This document shows positions 1 through 6,723 of a DNA stretch of 58,411 nucleotides, one piece after another; position 1 is the first letter of the stretch, and each line of letters starts with the position of its first letter. Source of the stretch: a virus. The notes below the pieces were generated by a model, which saw only the letters and a program-made list of their open reading frames with translations, did no database searches and was not told the origin of the DNA. The stretch lies in IMG/VR virus record IMGVR_UViG_3300025601_000020, positions 1 through 58,411 of that record. One strand, 5' to 3'. Made by a program: the position numbers and the translations under genes.

Positions 1-333
1 GATTGGTTGATTGCAATAGGAGTAGATACTAACAGCAGGGGTAAAACTATCCCTGTCGGGTTTAACGTTGGCGCATTTGACATGCCCTTTGTGAAGGACT
101 CCCTGCCTAAAACCTACTCACTCTTCTCAAGAAGAACTGTTGACCTGAACGCGCTTTGTTTTGCGTTGGACTACAAGGAAGAAAACGGGATGCCAGTCAA
201 GGCAGAAACCTGGAAAAAGAAAGCAAAAGAGTATGCTATTAAGAAGATAGGCACAGAGAATCAGCATGACGCTGGCTGGGACTCACTAATGCATATTTAT
301 TGTTTCGAATTTTTGAAAGGTGCAATGCGATGA
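1..333 (+). CDS. 3'-5' exonuclease, DEDDh (DnaQ-like), 5'-truncated by window edge
   Basis: C-terminal part of a DEDDh 3'-5' exonuclease; the reading frame is open to base 1, so the start and the Exo I (DxE) motif lie outside the window. What remains shows an Exo II-like stretch (VGFNVGAFDMPFV, with the N..FD pattern) and an Exo III-like HDAGWDS stretch (HxAxxD pattern). The family removes nucleotides from 3' ends of DNA or RNA, as polymerase proofreaders or oligoribonuclease-like enzymes; which substrate this one uses cannot be told. The stop overlaps the next start by 4 bases (ATGA), so the first genes form a translationally coupled group. Confidence 0.72.
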   Translation, partial: DWLIAIGVDTNSRGKTIPVGFNVGAFDMPFVKDSLPKTYSLFSRRTVDLNALCFALDYKEENGMPVKAETWKKKAKEYAIKKIGTENQHDAGWDSLMHIYCFEFLKGAMR

Positions 334-482
334 TTAAGTTTAGAAGCTACAAGCACTCTGGCACGATAGGTGCTGAGTATGTGTTCGGCATCAACCTGTA
401 TGACATGAAGACCCAACCAACTCTGGACATCATTATTGGCAAGAGAGTGTTCGTATTTTTCTGTGACAGGAAGACCAGATGA
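330..482 (+). CDS. hypothetical small protein (50 aa)
   Basis: Not recognised. I take the ATG at 330 because it overlaps the upstream TGA in an ATGA junction and the 3' end overlaps the next start in the same way; a longer in-frame start at 300 would lie inside the exonuclease gene. The product is basic at both ends with a beta-strand-like middle (TLDIIIGKRVFVFF). No motif supports a function; position suggests an accessory gene co-translated with the nuclease. Confidence 0.55.
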   Translation: MIKFRSYKHSGTIGAEYVFGINLYDMKTQPTLDIIIGKRVFVFFCDRKTR

Positions 483-742
483 TAATCACAACTGAGTCAG
501 GCAGTGTTTATGACCTCAGCAACGGATTCTGCATACGCAATGGGCAGTTCGAATTCAAGTATTGGTACAAGTATTGTTTTGATTATGAGGAGGGCAGCCC
601 TACTTCTGAGATTCCACAGCCGTACAAGGACGAGGATTCTGGCAGGATGCTCCCAATTCAGGTCGGGAAGCGCATGTACATAGGCGGCAAAGACGGCTGG
701 ATAATCTCCACCGAGATAGCGTCTATAGAGGAGGTACAGTAA
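479..742 (+). CDS. hypothetical protein (87 aa)
   Basis: Not recognised. Acidic, tyrosine-rich protein (stretch KYWYKYCFDYEE) with no membrane segment. Its ATG overlaps the stop of the preceding gene (ATGA), and its TAA overlaps the next ATG (TAATG), so the genes are coupled. The length, steady codon use and tight junctions argue that it is real. Confidence 0.6.
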   Translation: MIITTESGSVYDLSNGFCIRNGQFEFKYWYKYCFDYEEGSPTSEIPQPYKDEDSGRMLPIQVGKRMYIGGKDGWIISTEIASIEEVQ

Positions 743-846
743 TGGGAGACTTTATGAGAGAGATATTTGGAAGCGGCTGGGCATACCTGCTAGCTATTGC
801 TGGACTAGTAGTCTGGCGGGCTGGGTATAAGTTTTGGCGCAAGTAA
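742..846 (+). CDS. small single-pass membrane protein (34 aa)
   Basis: Short ORF beginning in a TAATG junction with the upstream gene and preceded by GAGGT. The product begins MGDFMREIFGSGW, then has one hydrophobic segment (about residues 13-25, AYLLAIAGLVVW) and a basic tail (RAGYKFWRK), the layout of a single-pass membrane peptide with its positive end inside. Small phage membrane peptides include holin-like, superinfection-exclusion and unknown types; nothing decides between these. Confidence 0.55.
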   Translation: MGDFMREIFGSGWAYLLAIAGLVVWRAGYKFWRK

Positions 847-848
847 GC

Positions 849-854
849 TAGACT
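849..854 (+). promoter_or_regulatory. -10 box TAGACT of a probable leaderless promoter
   Basis: TAGACT is followed by exactly 6 nt and the ATG at 861, with no Shine-Dalgarno. This places the expected transcription start on the ATG. Five other genes in the window share the same geometry. Confidence 0.5.
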
Positions 855-860
855 TCTATT

Positions 861-1817
861 ATGCGTGACCTTAGGCCAGAAAACGCTCCCACAATAAAAC
901 AGCTTGGCGGGAGTGTGATTGACCTGCTCAGGAACGTTGAGCGCAACCGCCCCAACTGGTCGGCTTTCAACCCGTCTATCGGGTATCAAAACAAGAAGGG
1001 CATGGCAATAGCCATTCGCTCTAGCAACTTTATAATCAACAGCGCCAAGTCTTATCAGCTTTTAGAAGGCAACTCTCTCAAGTCTCAAGTTTGGTTTTCG
1101 GAGCTAGACAACAATCTAAAGCTACGAAACCTCCGCAAGATTGACTTCGACGGCCTAGAGTCTGAGTTTCCTTGCGGCTTTGAGGACCCAAAGTTATTCT
1201 GGCGTGATAGCTCTTGGAACTTTACTTGTGTTGTTACCGAGGGCGACCATCCTGGAGTTGCTCGCACTGCTGTTGCAAAGCTAGATTCTAAAGCAGTCAA
1301 AGTTATTGACTTCGTGCAGCATTCAGGACCAGAGCCAATGCGTCCAGAAAAGAACTGGATGGTTCCTTATCAACATAACCCTCACTTTGATTTTGTCTAC
1401 GGCCCTAACGCAACCATAAAAAACAATCGCTTGACTAGCTACATGACAGACAAGCCAGAGCTTTCGATGCTTAGAGGCAGTACCAACCTCCACTTGCTTG
1501 GCAACAACACCTACTTAGCAGTCCTGCATAAAAAGTACAGCCAAGTTGCCAGAGGGGTAGACTCAACTACTTTTGGGACAGTTCAAACTCAGGATATGCA
1601 CTATTTTCATTACTTTGCTCAGTACGACTTTAAAGGCAACATTATTGGATTGTCTAAAGCGTTTCAGTTCTACAAGCCAGGAGTTGAGTTTGCGGCTGGT
1701 TTGATTATGCGGGACAAGGACTTCCTAATATCTTTTGGACGTGAAGACGTTTCTAGCCACATCGCGATACTTCCAGTTAAGACCGTTCTCGAATCACTAC
1801 AGCCCGTTACATACTAA
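861..1817 (+). CDS. GH130-like five-bladed beta-propeller protein (glycoside phosphorylase/hydrolase-like)
   Basis: 318 aa soluble protein that looks like the five-bladed propeller fold of GH130 mannoside phosphorylases and relatives: an FEDPKLFW stretch near residue 107 (EDPR-like active-site loop), PEKNWMVP near 163, RGSTNLHLL near 205, and a late AAGLIMRDKDFLISFG strand. GH130 enzymes act on beta-mannosides. Many phage and bacterial relatives lie next to glycosyltransferases and have no known substrate. It may process surface or fibre glycans here, but this is inference. No signal peptide is seen. The start has no ribosome binding site and fits leaderless initiation from TAGACT. Confidence 0.5.
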   Translation: MRDLRPENAPTIKQLGGSVIDLLRNVERNRPNWSAFNPSIGYQNKKGMAIAIRSSNFIINSAKSYQLLEGNSLKSQVWFSELDNNLKLRNLRKIDFDGLESEFPCGFEDPKLFWRDSSWNFTCVVTEGDHPGVARTAVAKLDSKAVKVIDFVQHSGPEPMRPEKNWMVPYQHNPHFDFVYGPNATIKNNRLTSYMTDKPELSMLRGSTNLHLLGNNTYLAVLHKKYSQVARGVDSTTFGTVQTQDMHYFHYFAQYDFKGNIIGLSKAFQFYKPGVEFAAGLIMRDKDFLISFGREDVSSHIAILPVKTVLESLQPVTY

Positions 1818-1820
1818 ACT
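1815..1820 (+). promoter_or_regulatory. -10 box TAAACT of a probable leaderless promoter
   Basis: TAAACT includes the TAA stop of the upstream gene and is followed by exactly 6 nt and the ATG at 1827. No Shine-Dalgarno is present. Confidence 0.5.
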
Positions 1821-1826
1821 GTGTAA

Positions 1827-2069
1827 ATGACACTCAAACCTTTGACAGGCTCGCTAGCCCAAGAAGACACCAGTACCAGTACTTGGACTGATGACGGGGA
1901 CCACGAGCGCAACTCGCACTACGCTCCCGCGGATGAGGCGATGGAATCATTAGTAAATGGACTACCAATCATGGCGCTTTGCGGAAAGTTTTGGGTTGCT
2001 CATCGTAACCCAGACAATTATCCAATCTGTCCCACATGCAAAGAAATCTACGAGGGCTTAAATCATTAA
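1827..2069 (+). CDS. DUF3039-like small zinc-binding protein (80 aa)
   Basis: The C-terminal half carries ALCGKFWVAHRNPDNYPIC followed by PTCKEIY, close to the pattern of DUF3039, a small family of unknown function found mainly in Actinobacteria and their phages. The conserved C..CxxC arrangement suggests zinc binding. The N-terminal half is acidic, rich in Ser/Thr and probably disordered. The start fits leaderless initiation. Its stop overlaps the non-canonical start of the next gene. Useful mainly as a host-clade marker. Confidence 0.7.
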   Translation: MTLKPLTGSLAQEDTSTSTWTDDGDHERNSHYAPADEAMESLVNGLPIMALCGKFWVAHRNPDNYPICPTCKEIYEGLNH

Positions 2070-2301
2070 TGAATCTACTGAAACTTGGACCGACGACAGC
2101 GAGCAGACAGAGACTCTAGACAAGCTTTGGGAGACTCAGTTTGAGCGTTGTGATGCATGTCCTCAGAGTGCCTACTTTGCAGTGACTCTCGCTACTGGCA
2201 AGCTCCACTTTTGCCGACACCACTTCTTGGCAAACAAAGAAGCCCTCTACGAAATCGCAGAAGACATTCTTGATGAGTCAGCTATGTTGCTATCTAAGTA
2301 G
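2065..2301 (+). CDS. DUF7455-like small zinc protein with probable ATT start (78 aa)
   Basis: An open frame of about 78 codons with coherent protein sequence but no ATG, GTG or TTG upstream of the conserved part. The best start is ATT at 2065, overlapping the upstream stop, with GAGGG at 2052-2056 placed 8 nt before it. The product has ERCDACPQSAYFAV, LATGKLHFCRHH and then an acidic helix, matching the CxxC...Cx(1-2)H layout of the actinobacterial DUF7455 family. Function unknown. The TAG stop lies 3 nt from the convergent minus-strand gene. Confidence 0.6.
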   Translation: MNESTETWTDDSEQTETLDKLWETQFERCDACPQSAYFAVTLATGKLHFCRHHFLANKEALYEIAEDILDESAMLLSK

Positions 2302-2304
2302 CTT

Positions 2305-2682
2305 TTAGTCTAAGTTAGCCCGTATTGTTTTTCCCGTTGGGGCCTGCTTCCCTTGAGGTCTTGACTTCTCTGCCACGCTCATAGAAGCGCTAATTCCTTG
2401 TATTCTTCCAGAAGCTGCTTCTCCTGCAGTTTTTGTATTCGTTGCAGTCAACTTGACTGGTACCTTTTTTATAAGGTTTATCTCGAAAACAGTCGGATTG
2501 ACTCCGTTTATAGAAGCACTTAAATGGGGGACAACGGTGAACTCCCCGTCTTGCCAAATCACCTGAGGGTCTTCAGTCAAAGCTTTGCAGTAACCGTTCG
2601 CCATACAGTCTTCTATGTGGCGAACTAGCAAAGTCAGATTGTCTGGTTTGTGCGAGTAGCCACACGAAGATATGCATCTCAT
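2305..2682 (-). CDS. hypothetical protein with Cys/His N-terminus (125 aa)
   Basis: Not recognised. Residues 1-32 hold a cluster of Cys and His (MRCISSCGYSHKPDN, then RHIEDC and YCKAL) that could bind zinc; the middle is beta-rich and residues about 85-125 look disordered and basic. Its ATG overlaps the stop of the upstream minus-strand gene (ATGA), so both are driven by the promoter at 3025-3052. Confidence 0.6.
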   Translation of the reverse strand: MRCISSCGYSHKPDNLTLLVRHIEDCMANGYCKALTEDPQVIWQDGEFTVVPHLSASINGVNPTVFEINLIKKVPVKLTATNTKTAGEAASGRIQGISASMSVAEKSRPQGKQAPTGKTIRANLD

Positions 2683-2999
2683 GTGTCCAGTTTACCTTGG
2701 TCTTTAATTTCCTTATCGGACAGGCGAATCTTCTTTTTGTAGTGAACTCGCTTAACTCTGACCATATGGAACGACCGCCACTCCCACGTGCCCTTTTTTC
2801 CGCCGTAGCAATCAATCCATTCAACATCGATAGCTGGATTGTAAACGTGCCTTAAAAACTTGAACCGACCGCGTTCGCCAGTTATAGAAATCTCTGTCCC
2901 CTTTTCAACGTGACGCCCGTTGATAACAACTTTGTCTTTTATAATCCAGTGCGCAGCGGGGTTATCTGCTTTTATATCTGTTTTTTTCTTACGAGCCAT
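2679..2999 (-). CDS. conserved hypothetical protein, basic (106 aa)
   Basis: I place the start at the ATG ending at 2999 (MARKKKTD), which has a strong GAAAGGGAGAC Shine-Dalgarno; a longer frame to 3035 would run over the promoter. The protein is basic and Trp-rich, with ERGRFKFLRHVYNP, DVEWIDCYGGKKG and MVRVKRVHYKKK, resembling a small SH3-like nucleic-acid-binding domain. Proteins of this look occur in actinophages without known function, from memory. First gene of a two-gene minus-strand unit. Confidence 0.65.
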   Translation of the reverse strand: MARKKKTDIKADNPAAHWIIKDKVVINGRHVEKGTEISITGERGRFKFLRHVYNPAIDVEWIDCYGGKKGTWEWRSFHMVRVKRVHYKKKIRLSDKEIKDQGKLDT

Positions 3000-3024
3000 C
3001 GTCTCCCTTTCGCCGATACATTCT

Positions 3025-3052
3025 ATTATACACACTTCCCTGCAGAAGTCAA
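3025..3052 (-). promoter_or_regulatory. sigma70-type promoter for the 2999->2305 unit
   Basis: On the minus strand, TTGACT (complement of 3047-3052) and TATAAT (complement of 3025-3030) are separated by 16 nt, close to consensus. The transcript would start near 3018, about 19 nt before the ATG of the DNA-binding-like gene. It is back to back with the plus-strand -10 box at 3069-3074. Confidence 0.75.
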
Positions 3053-3068
3053 CTCTACCTTATTACTT

Positions 3069-3074
3069 TATACT
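3069..3074 (+). promoter_or_regulatory. -10 box TATACT of a probable leaderless promoter
   Basis: TATACT is followed by 6 nt and the second of two tandem ATGs (3081). No Shine-Dalgarno is present. First promoter candidate for the first fibre block. Confidence 0.55.
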
Positions 3075-3080
3075 AGTATG

Positions 3081-4313
3081 ATGCCCACTACGCCAGACAC
3101 TAATGTCTCTAAGCCCTCTAAGGCTCAGGTAAACGCGTTTCGCTCAGACATGTTTGGGCGTACAAAAGTGTCTTCAGCTTTTACCTTATTTGATTCTGTG
3201 CACAATTACCAGGATAACGGGTACTACAGCGACCAGCTAGCGAATAACGCAACAGTAACCTTCAATGCCGATGAAAGCACAGCGTACCTAAACGTAACCA
3301 CTGAGAACGGCTCAGAAGTTTCCCGAGAAAGCAACAGGGTCTTTCCTTATCAAGCTGGTAAGTCTATTCAGTCAATGTCAACATTTGGTTTTGCTTCTCC
3401 TCAGACTGGCTTGCGCCAACGAGTGGGGCACTTTACAAGGTCAAAAGGCTTTTTCTTAGAGCTAGATGACAACATTCTTTATTTAGTGAAGCGCTCCAAC
3501 AGCACTGGAGCTCCAGTAGACATTAGGGTTCCACAATCTCAGTGGAACGTTGACAGGCTTGATGGCACTGGCCCAAGCGATGTTGCTCTCGACCTAGCAG
3601 CAATTCAGATACTCTTCATCGAGCTTGAGTGGTTTGGTATCGGCGCGGCCAGAATTGGCTTTGTAATTGACGGGTACTTTGTTATTGCTCACCAGTTCAA
3701 TCACTCTAACTACCTTGAGACTTCGTACATGTCTGGCGGGCCTATGCCGCTTCGTTTCGAGCTCACAAACAAGCAAACAACTGCCACCGTTAGCTCTTTC
3801 AAGCAGATTGCTTCTTCTGTAATTCTCAACGGTGGAACTCTAACTGGCACAGACATTTGGACTGCCTCAAGGGGCGCAACCGAAGTAGGCACAGAGTATT
3901 ACCCCCTCGTGGCCGTTCGCATGAAAGAGGGCAGAAGCGACGGAGCTGTCGTAATCCCAGAGCTACTATCTATTTTCCCCCTGACCGATAACGATTTTGA
4001 GTGGGCACTTATTCTCAATCCTTCTTCAGTAACGGGAGGTACTTGGGAGACGTCCGAGGAAAAAGGCAACGTCGAGTACAACGTGACCGCCACCGCCACG
4101 GCTGGCGGGAGGAAGCTTCTCGAAGGCTTTTTCGGTGCCAACAACCAAACTTCAGTGCCAATCAACTACGGCGACATCACAAACCTAAACCTGCAATTTG
4201 GCAGGTCCAATGCGGTTCCGCCTGTGAGTGACGTAATGGTCCTTGCAGCAAAGGCCACTTCTTATTCAGAAGGCACCCTAAAGTCCGCTTTCACTTGGTA
4301 CGACCTAACTTAG
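3081..4313 (+). CDS. putative virion structural protein / appendage protein (about 410 aa)
   Basis: Begins MPTTPDTNVSKPSKAQVNAF; the tandem ATG at 3078 is equally possible, but 3081 sits at the leaderless distance from TATACT. The frame extends further upstream, into the divergent promoter, and I reject that extension. The product is Ser/Thr/Asn-rich and beta-strand rich with no transmembrane segment, as in tail-fibre, head-decoration or concanavalin-like carbohydrate-binding proteins of phages (e.g. RVGHFTRSKGFFLELDD, IGAARIGFVIDGYF). No catalytic motif seen. It heads the first fibre block, so a capsid or tail appendage role is likely but unproven. Confidence 0.6.
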   Translation: MPTTPDTNVSKPSKAQVNAFRSDMFGRTKVSSAFTLFDSVHNYQDNGYYSDQLANNATVTFNADESTAYLNVTTENGSEVSRESNRVFPYQAGKSIQSMSTFGFASPQTGLRQRVGHFTRSKGFFLELDDNILYLVKRSNSTGAPVDIRVPQSQWNVDRLDGTGPSDVALDLAAIQILFIELEWFGIGAARIGFVIDGYFVIAHQFNHSNYLETSYMSGGPMPLRFELTNKQTTATVSSFKQIASSVILNGGTLTGTDIWTASRGATEVGTEYYPLVAVRMKEGRSDGAVVIPELLSIFPLTDNDFEWALILNPSSVTGGTWETSEEKGNVEYNVTATATAGGRKLLEGFFGANNQTSVPINYGDITNLNLQFGRSNAVPPVSDVMVLAAKATSYSEGTLKSAFTWYDLT

Positions 4314-4323
4314 GAGATTCCCA

Positions 4324-4740
4324 GTGAAAGTAGTTATTCAACCTAGAGATACAGGTGGCGGTGAGCAAGGACCTACTGGTCCTACGGGAGCAGCTTCCAC
4401 TGTTCCAGGTCCCACGGGCCCAACTGGTCCTGAAGTTACTGGGCCAACAGGACCTTCAGGTATTGATGTTGTAAAAGGCACTGCCACGTTAGATTTTGGC
4501 ACTGGAAGTTTAACAACAGAAACAGTTCTAACGGGTTTGGTTAGCGTATCAACGAGTTCAGTAATAATCACGACCCTAAAGATTGTAGCTACACCAGAAC
4601 ACAGAATAGATGACTTGCTGATTGACCCCATAAGGCTGGCAGTTAAAGATTTGGTAGCAGGCGTAGGGTTCACGATTTATGGCGAGATGGATAATGCACG
4701 AGCAAACGGCACATACGAAATTGATTGGTTAATAACCTAA
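4324..4740 (+). CDS. collagen-like fibre protein (138 aa)
   Basis: GTG start preceded by TAGGAG. After a short strand (MKVVIQPRDTGGG) residues about 16-46 hold Gly-X-Y repeats ([20 protein letters not shown]), followed by a compact beta-rich C-terminal domain. This is the usual layout of phage collagen-like fibre proteins, where the Gly-X-Y stretch trimerises into a triple helix. The opening VIQPRDTGGG resembles that of the gene at 5726 (VNIQPRGGSSG), so the two are related. Confidence 0.7.
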   Translation: MKVVIQPRDTGGGEQGPTGPTGAASTVPGPTGPTGPEVTGPTGPSGIDVVKGTATLDFGTGSLTTETVLTGLVSVSTSSVIITTLKIVATPEHRIDDLLIDPIRLAVKDLVAGVGFTIYGEMDNARANGTYEIDWLIT

Positions 4741-4758
4741 TAAAAAAAGGAGTTAAAA

Positions 4759-5694
4759 ATGGCAGTAGAAATCAAAAGCGGTCAAAGTTCTGACCTCTTA
4801 AGCGTAGACAGTGTAAGCAAGGCAATCAGAGTTACTAATTACGACAGCGATGGCGTAGAACGTCCGTTTTACCCGAGACCCGATGCAATCGAAACCTCCC
4901 CTGTAACTGCAGTAAATACAGACGTTATAGCCTCTCTAGAAGTGTCAGATTACAAGTGGGTATCTTTACAAATAGCGGGGACCTTCGTTGGGACTATAGC
5001 TTTTGAAGGGTCTAATGACAATGGAACATTTTATCAAACCGTAGTCCAAAACCCAGCAGCACTACTTGACCCCTACACTACGACGTTAACTGGGCCTGGA
5101 CTTGTTAAGATTCCTATCCTTTTTAAGTATCTTAGGGTTCGAGTTACAGAATACGTTTCTGGGACTGTGACAGGGACTGCTCTTGGATATAAAGTCACCA
5201 ACGACTCAGGGCAAATTAGCTCAACTGGAATTGTTGATGGAACCCTAGCTGTAACCAACTTTCCACCTTCGTACCCTGTAACGGGTACTGTGGGCCTAGG
5301 AGCTGGCACCGAGGCAATAGGTTCGGTCAAGTTCTTGCCAGCAAACGAGGCATCCCCTATTTACCTAAAAGTAATATCAGGCGTAGGAGTAAACTCAACG
5401 CTGGTCAAGTCGGGGGCGAGCAACCTCAGCATTTTGCACATTGTAAACGGCGCAGCAACACAGAGATTTTTCAAGCTATACAATCAAGCAACAGCCCCTA
5501 CTGTCGGGACTGACGTGCCTATGATTACCATAACTTTGGCACCAAACTCTGCAAGCAACTTTACGTTGCCCTCTTTGATTGGGATTGACTTTAGTGAAGG
5601 CCTAGCTTTTGCTATTTTGCTCGGAGTTCAAGACAACAGCACAACGCCGTTCACTGTATCAGGTGAAGTGACTGCGATGCTTGCGTACACATAA
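4759..5694 (+). CDS. putative virion fibre/decoration protein (311 aa)
   Basis: Strong Shine-Dalgarno (AAAGGAG). Starts MAVEIKSGQSSDLLSVDSVS and is dominated by beta strands, Thr, Val and Gly. Residues about 45-150 look like a jelly-roll or galactose-binding-like fold (WVSLQIAGTFVGTIAFEGSN, FKYLRVRVTEYVSG) as in many phage structural proteins; the rest has a second beta domain (LHIVNGAATQRFFKLYN). It lies between two collagen-like genes, consistent with a shaft-and-head fibre built from several chains. No enzyme motif seen. Confidence 0.6.
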   Translation: MAVEIKSGQSSDLLSVDSVSKAIRVTNYDSDGVERPFYPRPDAIETSPVTAVNTDVIASLEVSDYKWVSLQIAGTFVGTIAFEGSNDNGTFYQTVVQNPAALLDPYTTTLTGPGLVKIPILFKYLRVRVTEYVSGTVTGTALGYKVTNDSGQISSTGIVDGTLAVTNFPPSYPVTGTVGLGAGTEAIGSVKFLPANEASPIYLKVISGVGVNSTLVKSGASNLSILHIVNGAATQRFFKLYNQATAPTVGTDVPMITITLAPNSASNFTLPSLIGIDFSEGLAFAILLGVQDNSTTPFTVSGEVTAMLAYT

Positions 5695-5725
5695 CAAATC
5701 AACAGAGTAGAGTAGGGACACAACA

Positions 5726-5914
5726 ATTAAAGTAAATATTCAACCTAGGGGAGGCTCCTCAGGCAGTGGTTCAAGAGGCCCAACGGGGCCAGCTGGTCCA
5801 AGTGGTGAAGCTGGCAATGATGGTACACTTAGCGACGCGTTCATAATTAACCAAGGGTCTACTTTGATTCAAAATCAAAAGATATTCTCCAACTTTAGAA
5901 GAGAGTCCCAATGA
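5726..5914 (+). CDS. short collagen-like protein with probable ATT start (62 aa)
   Basis: The frame reads [ATT]KVNIQPRGGSSGSGS then Gly-X-Y repeats GPTGPAGPSGEAGNDG and a short tail. There is no ATG, GTG or TTG before the conserved part, but ATT at 5726 lies 7 nt after AGGGA (5714-5718). The N-terminus aligns with that of the collagen-like protein at 4324, which begins with GTG at the equivalent codon. The stop overlaps the next ATG (ATGA). Probably a fibre component or an attachment peptide. Confidence 0.6.
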   Translation: MKVNIQPRGGSSGSGSRGPTGPAGPSGEAGNDGTLSDAFIINQGSTLIQNQKIFSNFRRESQ

Positions 5915-6120
5915 CCCCCATTGAAGATGCTATAAACAACTTAACAACCCAAACCACAGCGCTTCTTGATTCTGTCAACTTTTCAAAAGACAGTCTTCAG
6001 TCAGACATAACTGCCGCCATTGTGGTCTCCGAGAATGCATCTCAGATTCCTTTAATTACAATTGCGATTAGTATTATCAACACGCAGGCAACTTTTATCG
6101 AATACATTAGTGGAGTTTAG
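5911..6120 (+). CDS. coiled-coil small structural protein (69 aa)
   Basis: MTPIEDAINNLTTQTTALLD followed by further hydrophobic heptads; mostly helical with a hydrophobic C-terminal third (LITIAISIINTQATFIEYISG). Its opening parallels that of the next gene (MTIESAVADLTTATNTLTSA), suggesting duplication. ATGA overlap with the collagen-like gene upstream implies co-production. Likely a trimerisation or shaft element. Confidence 0.55.
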   Translation: MTPIEDAINNLTTQTTALLDSVNFSKDSLQSDITAAIVVSENASQIPLITIAISIINTQATFIEYISGV

Positions 6121-6122
6121 TA

Positions 6123-6716
6123 ATGACTATTGAGTCAGCAGTCGCAGACCTAACCACAGCCACCAATACCCTTACAAGTGCTGTTGCTACCCAGCAGACT
6201 TCAGTTTCGGCAGCAGTCAGTCAGTTTGCTGATGTAATAGCCATTGTTACTACAGAACTCAACAACGTAGACAACACAGCCGACACAGACAAGCCAAGTG
6301 GCACAGAGACGATATCTGCTCTACTCCTAAAGCAAGACTTGCTTATTTCTGGCGTAAACTTCAGCACTGTAAACGGTCAATCAATGCTTACTGGAGAGCC
6401 TCTTGTAATTCAAAGAAGTGCCACTTCCCTTACAGCTCTTGACTACGAAAACCGTGCGTCACTTAGAGCGCTCACTCCAGAGGTTGATGACTCAGTAGTA
6501 GTTGAGGGGCTTGGGCTATTTATGTTTGTGGATTCTCAGGCAGAGCCAGACGATGACGAGACATGTTTTACAACCTCAAGTGGTCAATGGCTTTTGAGTG
6601 TAATTGCACTTGACTTATACGAGGCTATGGCCTTAGTAGAGTCAGCTATACGAGATGAACTAGACGAAGACGAGCCAATCAGGTTCGAAGCTTACTTACA
6701 ATCAACAGGAAGATAA
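6123..6716 (+). CDS. coiled-coil fibre-associated protein (197 aa)
   Basis: Residues 1-60 form a helical coiled coil (VADLTTATNTLTSAVATQQT), followed by NVDNTADTDKPSGTETISAL, a spacer pattern common in phage fibres, and a beta-rich C-terminal domain about 90-180 with ENRASLRALTPEVDDSVVV and TTSSGQWLLSV, resembling modules seen in tail-fibre and tail-spike proteins. Preceded by GGAG. Tightly spaced within the fibre block. Confidence 0.6.
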   Translation: MTIESAVADLTTATNTLTSAVATQQTSVSAAVSQFADVIAIVTTELNNVDNTADTDKPSGTETISALLLKQDLLISGVNFSTVNGQSMLTGEPLVIQRSATSLTALDYENRASLRALTPEVDDSVVVEGLGLFMFVDSQAEPDDDETCFTTSSGQWLLSVIALDLYEAMALVESAIRDELDEDEPIRFEAYLQSTGR

Positions 6717-6723
6717 ATAGACT

